Assembly (NCBI GenBank): GCA_027600665.1
Contig: JADGJL010000196.1
Span: 1-32,683, forward strand
Direction: 5' to 3'
DNA from: Irineochytrium annulatum
Taxonomy: Eukaryota > Chytridiomycota > Chytridiomycetes > Chytridiales > Chytridiaceae
DNA length: 32,683 nt
Shown here: in pieces, positions 10,791-19,687 of the stretch
Layout: each line of letters starts with the position of its first letter
Position numbering within the stretch: position 1 is the first letter of the stretch
Notes under the pieces: generated by a model
What the model was told of the DNA's origin: nothing
Database searches by the model: none
Seen by the model: the letters and a program-made list of their open reading frames with translations, nothing else
Position numbers and translations under genes: made by a program

Positions 10791-12481
10791 TCACGAGTTG
10801 CGGTTGGCTCGGTCCTCCGCCGTCTGTCGCTGCAGTATGGTGTACACGGGCGAACGGTTCGTCTCGCCTGGCCCGGACCGCATCGTCGAGATAAAGGCAT
10901 CCCCGCTATGAACCTCACCGCCGCTCCGCAGCCATATCTGAATTTGATTTTGTCAGCGGAATGCTTAAGCAGGACAAGCCAGTCACTTTCACCTGTTCCC
11001 CGGTGTAAGCATCCAGGCACAAGAGCCGCCCTAACCCGGCCATGTACACCATGTCGTCCTCGACAAAGAGGTGCGGGAAGTGGATCCGTGTGCCGAAGGA
11101 CATCGCGTGTGTCCAGATCTCCACTCCATCCCTCATGCGAACGCATTTCACGGTCCCATGCACGGCCAGAAACACGACCTCGTCAAGATTCAACCTCCTT
11201 CCCGCCGATGATGACGAAGCCAGCGCCGGCGCCGGCGCCGACGCCTCATAGCCCGGCAGGAGCTCCGCATTGAACGCGTCATTCGACGGCGGCGGAGCAC
11301 CCGCCCCCACCAGCAAACCCGGCATCCCCATCCCCATGCCCACAAGGCAATTCTCCCACTCCGTCAACCCGTTCGTCATGTTCACTCTCCTCAGATTGAT
11401 CCCACAGCTCACGATCGCAGCATCAAGCCTCGCGACAGGCCACACCACCACGGGGTTGAATCCCCTCCCCGTCAAGGGCACATCGCCCGCCCGCGTGACG
11501 CCAGCGCGGTTGGCGTCCGGGCGGGGGAGGAGAAAGGGGGATCCCGTGGACTTCTCGAGGGAGGTACAGTAGCCTGAGGCGCCGACGAAGATGGCATCGA
11601 GGAGGGAAGGCGAGGTGGATTTTGAGGAAGCGATGGAGCGGAGGTTGTTGGGGAGGTTCGTGGATGGGAGGCCGGAGCGCATAGTGGCGAGGATGCTGAG
11701 GCCGCGCCTCTTAATGTCGGACTGCCACAGCTATGAATTTGGGGACCCATCAGATCACGTTTGAGAGCAAAACGGGGCAATATTTAACGTACCAGCGTGC
11801 CCTTGGAAGCCTTCAACGCAAACACCCTCCCCTGCCCCGCAACATACAGCGTCCCGTCTTCGATCAATAGATGCGGCTGGGTCCCATACCCGCCGAACAG
11901 CCCCGTCTTGTGCTCCCACAGCTGGACGCCGTCGCACATTCTAATGGCGCGCACGATGTAGTTGTGGCTGACGTAGATCATGTCGTCCGGGTCCGTGACC
12001 ATGTGGGCGACCTTTCCGTCGTCCCCCGCGTAGCTGGGCGGCGGGCGGTGCGGCGGTAGGGTAGCTGCGTTCCGTCGCATCGTGGCCGCGTCCCGGCCGG
12101 CGGCCATGTGGGCGTACCCAATGCCGATACCGATGAGCCGGTTCTCGTAGACTTGCTGGCCGGTTGATGCGGAGATGCACTGTTTACCGTGCACGATGTG
12201 AATCAGTCGATAACACTATGGAGGGCAATGGAAGGACTTTACCCGCAAATTGGCGCCAGAGGCAACTAAGAGAGTATCGTTCACCGTGTCTGGCACGATG
12301 CTGACGGGCTTCCATCCCAGGCCCGTGAGGGGATGCTCCCACAATTCAACACCGTCGCTCTTGCGAAGGCACTTGAGGTAGCCGACCACGCCGACGTAGA
12401 TGCAGTCGTTGGGAGATATCGTCATGATGGTTGAGTTGGTCGCGAGGAGGACGTTGCGGGGGTGGTAAAGCGACGGCAGGC
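10791..12481 (-). CDS. PQQ-like (quinoprotein-type) beta-propeller protein, 5' end unresolved
   Basis: A repeat protein with at least five propeller-blade units, each a strand plus a turn such as CIYVGVVGYLKCLRKSDG, MIYVSHNYIVRAIRMCDG, TLYVAGQGRVFALKASKG, VVFLAVHGTVKCVRMRDG or MVYMAGLGRLLCLDAYTG, usually followed by xLW or xIW. This resembles PQQ-enzyme/quinoprotein propellers, but cofactor residues cannot be assigned, so a structural or binding role is as likely as catalysis. Exons 12243-12481, 11793-12179, 10993-11730 and 10791-10937 join in frame (introns 63, 62 and 55 nt) to about 502 residues. The last splice restores GEQIWLRSGGE and an end at NRNS. The protein begins upstream: an ATG at 12618 (MKIARNIIVVFTLNATR, possible signal or anchor) can be joined through a 67-88 nt intron, but several donors fit. 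The first ATG inside the secure part is at 12425. Confidence 0.75.
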
Positions 12482-12618
12482 CTTATGAGGATTGTGTCTC
12501 GGCAACCTTGACAGCTGCGACTTCAGGGAGTGGTTCCATGATGCCAACTTGCACAGCCTTTGCTCCAACGTGTCGCGTTCAGAGTGAACACAACAATTAT
12601 GTTCCGCGCAATCTTCAT

Positions 12619-13200
12619 TACATTCTCGCATGGCAGGCACGGCTGGAACTCGTCTGGAAGTCTACAACTGTCCTGCCGGGATTGCCCTTGGTTGATGTTC
12701 ACTTTAGCTTGTGACTCGCATCTATCACAAGCGGTGCTGTCGATTCAGACAAGGACGAACGTGGTTGCTGATGGCTGCGCGATGCTCGTCAGCTCCTGGC
12801 GTCCGGCAGGGCCCTCGGTCTGCGTGCTCCATGCGACGAGCCTGGCAAAAAAAGAGGTACACATGGCTATGATATCTCGATTGCCAGCACTCATTTGAAC
12901 AAATCTCGGTTGTCCCACAAACAGCACTGTACTCTCCAGAATAAAGCCACCATATAAAGCGGTTGGACAGCTGCTGCATAAGCCAGCGCTGAGCCAGACT
13001 AAGCTGCAACAGCTGCAGCGACGGACGAGAAGGTGCCGAGTCCCGGACGGCTGGTGGACTGGCGACTGGATAAACTAATGGAGCCATGTCAAGGTTTGAC
13101 AAATGTCGATTAGAAATCTGGTTCGCTCCCTTAAGAGCGCGCCGTTGAGGCCTTACCACCATCAACCAGTCCGTCGTTCCCGTCAACTGTGCGCCCAGTC
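12619..13200. other. divergent intergenic region, possibly holding 5' exons of the propeller gene
   Basis: The minus strand carries a GC3-rich frame at ~12893-12745 (MSAGNRDIIAM..., WSTQTEGPAGRQELTSIAQP) that meets an in-frame TGA, then a Cys-containing open frame running into the ATG at 12618. I could not find splice sites that unite them. A TATAAAG (plus) sits at 12953-12959, 242 bases before the FrnE-like start. Confidence 0.35.
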
Positions 13201-13951
13201 ATGTCTCAAGTAGTGAAGATCGTGATGACCTCGGACACTCTGTGGTAAGGAAACGCTCTCACCTCGAAAACACGCCTGATCCTCTCCCCGCCACAAGCCC
13301 ATGGTGCTTCATCACAAACGCCGCCTCGAGGGCGCCATCGCCACAGCGACCTCCTCTGGCTTGCCCCTGACCTTCGACATCTCCCTCCGCCCCTACCAGC
13401 TCGACGCTTCCCTGCCCATTGACGCCGGCTCCAAGCGCGCCCGTTACATTAAAAAGTTCGGTGCAGACCGCATGACGATGATCGAACAGCGCATGAAGGA
13501 GGTTGGCGCGGCCGAGGGGATAAACTTCTCCTACGACGGCCCCATAGGCTCCAGCTTCGACTCCATGAGGCTGCTGAAGTTGGCAGAGGCCGGTGGGGAG
13601 AGCAAGCTGGGCATGCGTGGGAGGCACATGAGGCTCAAGGAGGAGCTGGGCAAAGCCTATTTCGAGAACGAGAAGAGCCTGGCGGACACGGAGGTGCTCG
13701 TGGCGTGTGCCGTGAAGGTCGGGATGGAGGAGAAGGAGGTCAGGAGGTTCCTGGCTTCGGATGAAGGCGTGGAGGGTGTCAGCAGCGCGCTTCAGGAGGC
13801 TCACGGGGAGGGCGTCACGGGCGTGCCGTTCTTCGTCATTAATGACAGGTTCAGGGTCAGTGGCGCGCAGGAGAGCGAAAGCTTTTTGCAGATCTTTCAG
13901 AAGATCGCGAGGGAGGGGAAGGGGGTTGCTGGTGCCGACGGGAGGTTATAA
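13201..13951 (+). CDS. FrnE/DsbA-like thioredoxin-fold oxidoreductase, apparent frameshift at the CPWC site
   Basis: Member of the DsbA superfamily FrnE branch (thiol-disulfide or polyketide-isomerase-like proteins). Exon 1 (13201-13244) encodes VVKIVMTSDTL, and splicing over a 53-nt intron (13245-13297) gives CPWCFIT, the expected redox motif after strand 1. The rest of the family pattern (RRLEGAI, RPYQLDASLP, LADTEVLVACAVKVGM, GVTGVPFFVINDRFRVSGA) is encoded in the neighbouring frame from ~13313 to the stop at 13949. One base appears to be missing at about 13308-13316 relative to an intact gene. The alternative is translation from the ATG at 13301, which lacks the CPWC and first strand. The downstream part is full length and well conserved, so a recent lesion or an assembly error is more likely than an old pseudogene. 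Confidence 0.75.
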
Positions 13952-14053
13952 GGGTTCAGTGGAGGCGACTCTAGCCGAGGCGGGAATTTGCTGGCGTGGG
14001 GCGGGGCATTTTCGCTTACCCTGCCCCGCTTTTATTTCTTCGTTGCAGCTTTA

Positions 14054-14059
14054 AATAAA
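14054..14059 (+). terminator. poly(A) signal AATAAA for the FrnE-like gene
   Basis: Canonical AATAAA about 100 bases after the stop codon, at the end of a T-rich stretch. Confidence 0.5.
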
Positions 14060-14477
14060 CGTTAACAGTACATTTTTACATCTTGATCATGCAATTGTGC
14101 CAACAGTTGCTTTTTGAAGAAAAAACTCTCATGATTTGTAAACAATATGTCATAGACACGCCTCCTTGACACGCCTCGCCGTTCCACATGGCGGGGTTGA
14201 TACGGCATATGCACAATAGCGTATAATGTAGACTTCATGCACAAGAGCTGCTACCACCTGGGAAACACTGCACCCATCGTCCAACACTGTGGACGGTTGG
14301 TGCATTGGCGAGCGATTTACTTGGTAAAACCTTCTGTAGACCCAGAATCTTTGAATATATAAAGCTTGGCAGCTCTAGTCCGTTCTCAGCAAGCATCGCT
14401 GCGAGTCATTGTCATATTGTAACGGATATAAAGGTGTAAAGCAACTCTGGTTAAACATGTGAGCATGACGAAAACTT

Positions 14478-14483
14478 TTTATT
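14478..14483 (-). terminator. poly(A) signal AATAAA for the ZC2HC gene
   Basis: AATAAA on the minus strand, 22 bases past the stop codon of the ZC2HC gene. The short spacing implies a very short 3' UTR, or a further signal downstream. Confidence 0.4.
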
Positions 14484-14504
14484 TCAAGGTACAATCCTTC
14501 CATA

Positions 14505-16076
14505 CTATTTCTTCGCCTTCGTCTTTGGCGGCGGTGGTTTGAACGACATCCTCTTTCTCAGCGCCTCGTCCGGCGCCCCCACCACAATATCCTTCGGATT
14601 TTGCAGCCCGGCACTTAACTTCGCCTTGGGCTTGTGCTTCGTGTTTGCGCAGATGGGGATGTGGCGCTCGGCGGCCGACTCGTTGAACCGACGAGAGCAA
14701 TGTTGGCACTGCACCAGGTCCGGGTCCGGCTCGTATGTGGGCGCGGGCTCGTTCGAGCCGCCGCCGACGTTGCGGTTTGAGCGCACCATCTTGATGAAGT
14801 TCTCATGCTTCACGCGCCAGCCGGCCTTTTTGGGCTGGATCGGGGTATTTTCGGCGTTTTGTTTCTAAACATTTCACGTTGAGAAGGGGCTTTCGTAGAT
14901 AAGATTCACCTTCTGCTTCGAGGGCTGCTCGGAGTTGTGTCCCTTCTTCATCACATATTGCTCCAGCTCCGTGCCCTTCACCCTAGCCTTTGTCGCATCG
15001 AAAACCTTCCTCTTTGACTTGGATTTCGAACAAGCTATGACGTGTTTCTCCTATCGAACAGCATCAGCGCGTTGACCTCACATGGGATTTGTTGCAGCAA
15101 AGAAAAGAATCTTACCAGCCGATCCTCCCCTGCAAACTTCCTTCCGCAATTCGGGCATGGTACCCGATCCGACTCATCAACGTCCACGATGTCGTCCTCT
15201 AAATTATCTAACGAGTATCCCGCCGGCCCGGGTAACTCTTCTTCAGCCCCTGCTCCCATATCCACCTCCTCCTCCCGCTCATTCGGCAATTTCCTTAAAG
15301 AACTCGATCTAAACCCGTTCCTACTCCCGCGGGCGTCCTCCTCCTCCCTATGTGAGTACTTCCCCTCCTGCTCCAGTGCCGGTTGGCGCGCCTTCCGCGC
15401 CGTCGCGCGCTCGTGGCCCCTCCCTCCATTCACATTGTAGTCATCAAAAGCATCCTCTCCAACATTGCTGGCCCGCACGCCAGCCACGGTGCGATTTGAT
15501 GCCGATCTGTCCTTCACCGACCGCCGAATCACCCTCCTCGGCGGCGTCGTTGGGTGCTCGGCGGCCTCGGACGCCCGAGCTTGAGGGGCGTTTTGCGACC
15601 CGGGCGAGAAGGATGCGGATGACAGCGAGTAATACGGATCCTGCTGGTACTCCTTGCGGTCGCGGTCCCTCTCTTTTTCGCGATCGGACCCCAGCTGCAT
15701 GGGCACGTCGCTCAGCGACCGCTTTGCTAGCGTCTGGGGCCCCGAACGGGAGTGAGACGACGACGACAGCTGCGTGGATGATGATGTGGTGTTTACAGAC
15801 GAGAGGCTGTTGCTGCGGAGCGGTTGGATGCGGTCGGCGCCGATAGTGGCCGACGCGAGGTTCATGGCCGAGCGCCTGGTCGGGGAGAGACGTTTCATAG
15901 TCCGGCGGACGCATCTGCAGGAGCGATAATCGATGCTGAGATCGCGATCGAAGGCCCAAGGGTACTCACGACTTCTGGTGAATGGGCAGGGAGTTCTTCG
16001 GAAAGCAGTCGCCGCAGACATGGCAAAGGCGGTCATCCGCATGAGAGTGACGCCCCGGATTCATGGCCTGCATCAT
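14505..16076 (-). CDS. ZC2HC1-type zinc-finger protein, three C2HC fingers
   Basis: 468-residue protein with three C2HC fingers of the ZC2HC1 (FAM164) class. Exons 15970-16076, 15116-15914, 14910-15050 and 14505-14864 (introns 55, 65 and 45 nt) total exactly 469 codons. Finger 1 (CHVCGDCFPKNSLPIHQKSC) is completed across the first splice, finger 2 (CPNCGRKF...EKHVIAC) across the second; finger 3 is CQHCSRRF...ERHIPIC. Between fingers 1 and 2 lies ~260 residues of Ser/Arg-rich and acidic disorder. After finger 2 come the family hallmarks KRKVFDATKARVKGTELE and GWRVKHENFIKMVR. The tail is basic (KPPPPKTKAKK). Animal relatives include sperm/cilium-linked proteins; a flagellar link here is speculation. 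The start ATG at 16076 lies 68 bp from the divergent Nudix start. Confidence 0.87.
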
Positions 16077-16144
16077 CGCCAAGAGGATTTCGGTAAGTGA
16101 GATCTGAGTAAAAGGTTGATAAACACGCCGTCAAAGTTTCCTGA

Positions 16145-16967
16145 ATGCCGCATCTCAACAGGTTGTTGGTCAGGTCGCGACGACATCTCTCGAGCACCGC
16201 GGCGATGGACGTCACGCATCTCAATTCGACCACGCTGCCGGTCTTGCGGGCCCGGCTGGACCGTCTATCGCAGCAACGATGGAAGTTCGGCCAAAGTCCG
16301 CCATCGCAAGGTATTTCTTAAAACGAGAAACGCGTCCCTGAAGGTCGATTTCCATTTCAGCGGCCATTCTGGTGCCTCTCGTAAGCGTCGGAGGCAAGCT
16401 GTCCATCCTCTTCACGGTCCGGTCTGCGAAATTGCGAAAGGTGCGCGAGTTCCCGATTTTCCTGGCATAAACTCGTTACCTTTTCAGCACTCCGGCCAGG
16501 TGGCCTTCCCAGGCGGCCGGAGAGACCCAACGGATGCGAGTTTGGAGGATGCCGCTCTCCGGGAGACGTTCGAGGAGGTTGGCCTGCCACCGGAGCGGAT
16601 CCACATCATTGGGGCGCTACCATCCCTTCCGGATCGGACGAACACCATGGAGGTGCATCCGTTTCTGTCGTATGTGAGGGCTTCTGGGTCAACCGGGCCG
16701 GCGGACGGAAGTGACTTATTGGAACTCGACATCGAGAAGGACTTGAAGCTCAACGACGATGAGGTGTCAAGCGCGTTTTGCATGACGGTCGCGGAGTTGT
16801 TGGATCCGACGAAGAAGACCATGATGCAGTTCAGGAGTTTGGATGGTTTTGAGATTCCAAGTTGGAAGGGGCCCAACAAGGAGGTGATATGGGGATTGAG
16901 TGCATACGTGCTGGATAGATTGCTCAACTCGGTTATTTCTGCGCCGAAGACGGGGGCGAGGATGTAG
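16145..16967 (+). CDS. Nudix hydrolase, CoA diphosphatase (NUDT7/PCD1-like), probably mitochondrial
   Basis: Predicted to split coenzyme A or acyl-CoA into 3',5'-ADP and (acyl)phosphopantetheine. Exons 16145-16310, 16361-16440 and 16488-16967 (introns 50 and 47 nt) give 241 aa. The UPF0035/NuCoA motif is rebuilt over the second splice: LFTVRSAKLRKHSGQVAFPGG spans residues ~74-94. The Nudix core ALRETFEEVGL follows. An in-frame TGA directly precedes the ATG, which fixes the start. The N-terminus MPHLNRLLVRSRRHLSSTAA is Arg/Ser/Leu-rich without acids and looks like a mitochondrial presequence; a second in-frame ATG at 16205 would remove it and could give a cytosolic or peroxisomal form. No C-terminal PTS1 is present. 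It shares a 68-bp divergent gap with the ZC2HC gene. Confidence 0.9.
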
Positions 16968-17070
16968 TGAAACGAGAGCTTGATTACGAAAGCACGTCTT
17001 TACATAGCACTTGCAGCATTAGCATCATAAACACTGTCGGCACATAATAACACACAGAACAACACATAAA

Positions 17071-18410
17071 TCATAAATTTGGCTGTTTTTCTATCCTGGC
17101 AATGAATAGTCCGGAAGTGCGAGATGACGACGGTGTGAATCGCAGCACGTTCCCGACTAGTCGCGCGTCACAATCAGGAAGCTCCGGCGCGGTCGGCAAC
17201 GCTTCCGCACCCACAACCGGCACGACCACGGCTCGCGGCTCAGAATCCAGCAACCAGGTCACGACGTCCTCATTCTGGCGCTTCGAGAAACTGCAGGTGC
17301 TGTACACGAGAACGCCACCTGGACGCAACAGCCGGAAACCATTCATTAATAAACCCCGTTGAAGCCTTTCCAGCGCATTCATTTTGACGGGATCAAAGAA
17401 ATAGGACTCGAACTTGTCCCAGCCGACGCGGTCGCACTTCAGGAGATGGCTGATGGACCCGTCGTGCGTGCATTCGGCGTCAACCAGCACCTTATCGTAT
17501 AGCAGACTCGCCGAGTTCAGCTGAGTATCCTCCCGAAGAAGGCGCGTCGCGTGAAAAGGTTTCACGAAGCCTTCCCCTTGCTTGCCAACGGAATCAGACT
17601 CCACCGCTTTGACTTCAAATATCCCGTCGATGTCAGCGAGCTCGTCCTCAAAATCGTCGCCCAGTTCGAAATTAATTGGAACGGAGAGAGCTGGCTCCGC
17701 AGCCGGTTGTTGAACAACATCCCTAGACTTCGCCTCTCTCGTCCACCTCCCAACCCGTGACGGCGCAAGGACGTTGAAAGTTGTTCCGTCTGTTGTCCAT
17801 AAGAATGGGGAAGCCTTATCAATTAATCCCACCGGCAAGAAAGAGCCTGGCCCTTGTCAGCTTGTACTTCCTCAGTAAGCTCCGGCATGTTGAAAGTCGA
17901 TGCCGCGAGATATCAACACCCGTCACCGTCCCCGTCGCCCCTTCCAAAGATCCCAGGAGATCATGAATCATGCACATCTTGGCGCCAGGCGCCGAGCATA
18001 AATCCAGCACGTGGTCCGACGGGCTCACGCTTAGAGCCGCAACGGCCATACCGGAAGCAACGTCCATGCCATACACGTCACCGCTTCTGTAAGAATCGCA
18101 TGCAATGATCCGCGCCTCGACGGGCAGTGAGTAAAACCCAGGCAGCCATGGGACTTCAGCCAGTTTGTAACCCGTCTGATCTTCCATTGCAGCGACGATT
18201 GCATCCGTGTCCTTCTTCCGCCGAGGATTTATCCTGCCGAATATCTCAGAGGAAAGAAAAAGTAAAGAAAAATTAAACAGACTAATACCGTACGTAGCGC
18301 GGAATTGGAGTCTCGGTATAGTAGTCTTCCATCCGCACTCCATTTAAATGCAGGAAACTGAGAAAATTGGCTGGGAAGGGCGACCTTGGCTCGTCAGTGT
18401 TGGCATTCAT
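17071..18410 (-). CDS. NSUN/NOL1-NOP2-Sun RNA cytosine-5 methyltransferase
   Basis: SAM-dependent RNA m5C methyltransferase, 413 aa. Exons 18289-18410, 17833-18233 and 17071-17789 join in frame (introns 55 and 43 nt). The N-terminal helix reads FLSFLHLNGVR, followed by IPRYVRINPRRKKD restored by the first splice. Motif I is VLDLCSAPGAKMCMI, and the second splice rebuilds ADGTTFNVLAPSRVGRW. Motif IV is DAECTHDGSISHL, keeping the release cysteine but with Glu instead of the usual Pro before it. Motif VI is VLVYSTCSFSKRQNEDVV with the nucleophilic cysteine. Those two cysteines are the family's catalytic pair. The target (tRNA or rRNA) cannot be told. The start ATG lies 61 bp from the divergent Arb2-domain gene. 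Confidence 0.9.
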
Positions 18411-18471
18411 GCTGACGGCTTGTCATTCAATTTGGTTTGACAGCTCGTAATTGTCATTGAGTGTTGTCGAT

Positions 18472-19629
18472 ATGGGCCACCATCTGAGGGATCTTGGCTA
18501 CCACTTCGTCGACGATAAGCTCGTCAAACTCGACGGTAGCGTCGAAGTTCGACTTTTTTTGTTAACGTCGATCTGATGCGAGTTGCTACTTTGTCTGGTA
18601 ATTGCTCTCCTTCACCCTCCACACAGGTTCCCCGTATGAGTTCGTCGTCGAGAAAGACAACCACAAAGTCAATCAAAAGCACTACGAGGACGTCGGGGAC
18701 GCGATTGTTGAGTACATCGAGGAACTCCTGCAGTCCAAGTACGGGCTCATGGCCGTCCACCTCCCCGTCGATGCGCCTCAAGGCAGCCCCAGGAGCGTCA
18801 TCTACATGTCACCAGACGCTCTGACTTCGGAGAAGCCGCTGCTGATGCTTGTGCCAGGATCAGCCATCAAGGTGGGCCAGTGGGCGTAAGTAGCTCTTTA
18901 CTTAAAAGGGTATATGACGTTTTAACGGCGAGAAGGCGAAAAATTGTGATAAACGAGAGTCTTCACCGCGGTAGCATGTTCGCATACATCGAGCGCGCGC
19001 AGTCGGAGGGCTTGAGCGTGGTAGTACTTAACAACAACTTGAATGTTGACAAGGATGGGAACGACATCCCAGGGTCTGATTCGCCGATGCGGCACGTCGC
19101 GACCGTGTGGGACGACTTCGTGATGAAGGCCGCGGCAAAAGACGTTGCGATCGTGGCGCACTCATACGGCGGATATTGCGTTTCGGCTCTTGTCGAGGCC
19201 CGCGGTGAGTTTTTGACTGATTTAACTGTATTTGGAAGTGCTGATGTCGTACGTTGCAGAGGATGAAGTCAAGGAGCGGGTTAAGGCAATCGCTTTCACC
19301 GATTCCGTGCATTCAAATCAGTACAGCAAAAGCTCTGTGAAGTCTCTGATGCAGAAGGTGATAATACTTCGACTCGCGAACTTTTGGACTTTCCATTTCT
19401 TCGGCGTCGGCGCAGCAGTTATTCATTCTCAGCTCTTTTGCTTTGCGATCGTTTTTCTTTCTAGATCGCGATCAACTGGGTACGCTCCGAGCTGCCGCTG
19501 GATTCCAAGGAAAGGGGCATGGGCAACGGTTGCAAGTCTTTGTCGGCCGGAACGACATCGCACGACCAAACGACGGTCAAGGCGATCGACTCCGTCTTTA
19601 ACTTCATCCTCCATCAGATTCGCGAGTAG
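18472..19629 (+). CDS. Arb2-domain protein (alpha/beta-hydrolase-like, FAM172A/Arb2 family)
   Basis: 284-aa protein that is almost entirely one Arb2 domain. In fission yeast Arb2 belongs to the Argonaute siRNA chaperone complex, while animal FAM172A links to chromatin and splicing. Five exons, 18472-18535, 18627-18885, 18936-19204, 19260-19357 and 19465-19629, join in frame (introns 91, 50, 55, 55 and 107 nt in order, the last four being 50, 55 and 107). Family signatures are IYMSPDAL, GQWARKIVINESLHRGSMF (made by the second splice), VAHSYGGYCVSAL with the nucleophile-elbow serine, AIAFTDSVHSNQ, INWVRSELPLDSKERG and LSAGTTSHDQT. The Ser, Asp and His of a hydrolase triad are therefore potentially all present. 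There is no signal peptide. Length and order match the family; role here is inferred only from the domain. Confidence 0.88.
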
Positions 19630-19687
19630 CTGAAATTGTGTTTTTCTATTTAAGGCATATGGGGGCTACTGATACGTGCTTATGTTC

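Larger units (their letters stand above)
13952..14504. other. convergent intergenic region with a lone TATA-like site
   Basis: About 550 bases between two gene ends. It holds poly(A) signals for both neighbours and, at 14354-14363, ATATATAAAG on the plus strand with no plus-strand gene behind it. No conserved RNA was recognised. Confidence 0.4.

Noticed and set aside
12484..12486. In-frame TAA read as proof that the propeller gene is a pseudogene
   Set aside because: The triplet overlaps a usable splice acceptor, and an upstream exon in the correct phase exists, so a stop in the mature message is not required.
16093..16162. GTAAGT...CAACAG pair upstream of the Nudix core as a 5' intron
   Set aside because: Joining it shifts the frame out of the Nudix protein, while the unspliced frame starts with an ATG right after a stop and reads as a mitochondrial presequence.
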